Origin: Nitrososphaerales archaeon TH5896
GTDB taxonomy: Archaea; Thermoproteota; Nitrososphaeria; Nitrososphaerales; Nitrososphaeraceae
DNA: 5,366 nt
Assembly: GCA_014523625.1 (NCBI GenBank)
Contig: JAATVP010000255.1
Span: 1 to 5,366 of the forward strand
Reading direction: 5' to 3'
The position numbers and the translations under genes are program-made. The stretch's first letter is position 1; each line of letters begins with the position of its first letter. Below are positions 4,701 through 5,366 of this stretch, piece by piece. The notes under the pieces were generated by a model, which was given only the letters and a program-made list of their open reading frames with translations, did no database searches and was not told the origin of the DNA.

Positions 4701-4804
4701 GACACCACAATCGTTTCTGATGGTAGTATATCCAAGTGACTATCCCCTTAGTAGCTGAGATGAGCTGCCTGTCTTGTCTGACCTTTGCGATATCACTCGC
4801 CTGC

Positions 4805-5053
4805 CTACCTCACCTGTTTCAGTACTCCAGAGGAAAACATTGACTGAGCTACCATGTCGATCTCCTTTTGATCTTTCGCTTTAGAAAGAATTCCGCTCCG
4901 GCAGAGTGTAATAGGAGCACGTTTGCGGATGTAAATGTTCGGACCTCCAATACTGTTCTTGGTTCCAACATACCGATTATATATTAAGTAAAACTCATTT
5001 TCTATTATGGGTATCTCATTTGAGTTAGGACTATGGTTGTGACCTGACAGCCG
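4805..5053 (-). pseudogene. Possible gene remnant: 82-codon open frame without a start
   Basis: The minus strand is open from an upstream TGA (5054-5056) to a TAG at 4805-4807. It reads RLSGHNHSPNSNEIPIIENE, continues with FYLIYNRYVGTKNS, IGGPNIYIRKRAPITLCRSG and SKAKDQKEIDMVAQSMFSSG, and ends VLKQVR. Composition is protein-like, with YLIYNRYVGTKN and GGPNIYIRKR suggesting beta strands. No ATG, GTG or TTG occurs in the first 60 codons. An ATG at 5081 in a neighbouring frame gives MDSSSDFSLTAV before meeting a stop. A single one-base shift near 5055-5065 would join the two into a frame of about 90 codons. An open run of this length arises by chance about once in a few such stretches, so the call stays weak. 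No family is recognised. Confidence 0.3.
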
Positions 5054-5150
5054 TCAAACTGAAATCAGAAGAACTGTCCATAAGAGAGCAGCATAGTAAT
5101 TTCGTCGTGTCAGAGATCTTCCTGAGAAAAATAGGAAATTCTACATGGAA

Positions 5151-5164
5151 AGTGAATATTCACT
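5151..5164. promoter_or_regulatory. Perfect 14-bp palindrome
   Basis: AGTGAATATTCACT is an exact self-complementary sequence without spacer. Dimeric transcription factors often bind sites of this form. It lies about 70 bases upstream of the ATG at 5081 that could head the remnant at 4805-5053, the usual side for an operator or promoter element. No partner gene is certain. Confidence 0.4.
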
Positions 5165-5318
5165 CATATGCTACCTCTCTGTCCCCTAAAGGGATTGTGT
5201 ATTTTGCTCGTCGATTCAGATATTATCATATTCCCTCTTTCTTGCATGTTTACCGGCAGCGGTACTAAAGCTTAAGCGTAGGACGATTTGGAAGAGGGAA
5301 GCAACATGTTAACTCTTC

Positions 5319-5340
5319 ACTGGTGTAACCGGTGACCAGT
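5319..5340. repeat. Inverted repeat near the right edge
   Basis: ACTGGT (5319-5324) and ACCAGT (5335-5340) flank a 10-base spacer containing ACCGGT, itself a palindrome. An AT/T-rich stretch (TTTAGTTTTTAAAT) follows, so on the plus strand this has the form of a hairpin plus U-run terminator. No plus-strand gene is visible immediately upstream. Confidence 0.35.
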
Positions 5341-5366
5341 AATCACTTTAGTTTTTAAATGGGACT

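Larger units (their letters stand above)
4701..5366. other. Gene-poor right end of the window
   Basis: No intact gene can be supported in these 666 bases. GC in sampled lines is about 43-45%, higher than in the cassette. The most protein-like frame is the start-less minus-strand frame at 4805-5053. A perfect palindrome lies at 5151-5164 and an inverted repeat at 5319-5340 (ACTGGT...ACCAGT). No clear terminator of the 216-aa gene was found just after 4700. Confidence 0.5.

Noticed and set aside
4427..4735. Minus-strand 102-codon frame with a long hydrophobic, Ser-rich product
   Set aside because: It is antisense to most of the 3' half of the 216-aa gene, which has a good promoter and natural composition.
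4860..4960. Possible terminal inverted repeat or attachment site matching the hairpin at 2742-2761
   Set aside because: Only a short CTCCGG/TTCCGG similarity; no target duplication or paired repeat flanks the cassette, and no integrase or transposase is present.

Overview
The window looks archaeal, most likely from an ammonia-oxidising Nitrososphaeria (Thaumarchaeota), perhaps a soil Nitrososphaera/Nitrosocosmicus-type genome. The strongest clue is a small secreted protein (1877-2152, minus) whose mature part carries the pattern KRYEKSQA...N.CG.G.LP...C.N.ASQIQG..N.V, which I remember as a recurrent secreted family in these archaea. TATA-like AT boxes, apparently leaderless or SD-poor starts and U-run gene ends fit the same picture. 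No rRNA, tRNA, CRISPR array, transposase or integrase was found, so the placement rests on recollection of one family.

Left half (1-2800): sparse, mostly minus-strand, with much non-coding DNA. It holds two intact small exported proteins (85 aa at 136-393 and 91 aa at 1877-2152). Between them is a clear frameshifted paralogue of the 91-aa protein (1267-1492): the signal peptide is in one frame and the mature domain is intact in another, with a net loss of 14 bases at the junction. Other stretches (560-940, 2293-2454) read like decayed coding DNA but are much less certain. A C/T-rich tract at 1589-1637 (G-rich on the minus strand) and several short inverted repeats lie in the gaps.

Centre-right (2803-4700): a compact three-gene cassette. 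Two minus-strand genes, 108 aa and 276 aa, are separated by only 3 bases. They diverge from a plus-strand 216-aa gene across an 86-bp intergenic region with a single symmetric TATA-like box. The 276-aa protein has a helical, possibly helix-turn-helix N-terminus, a Thr/Gln/Pro linker encoded by TTG-type trinucleotide repeats read in two frames, a charged coiled coil and a C-terminal globular segment. None of the three can be assigned a function. By hand count on sampled 60-base lines, the cassette is more AT-rich (about 28-35% GC) than the non-coding flanks (about 38-45% GC), the reverse of the usual pattern. It may therefore be a transferred or element-derived module set in decayed chromosomal DNA.

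Right end (4701-5366): no convincing intact gene. An 82-codon minus-strand open frame with no start codon (4805-5053) may be a gene remnant. A perfect 14-bp palindrome lies at 5151-5164.
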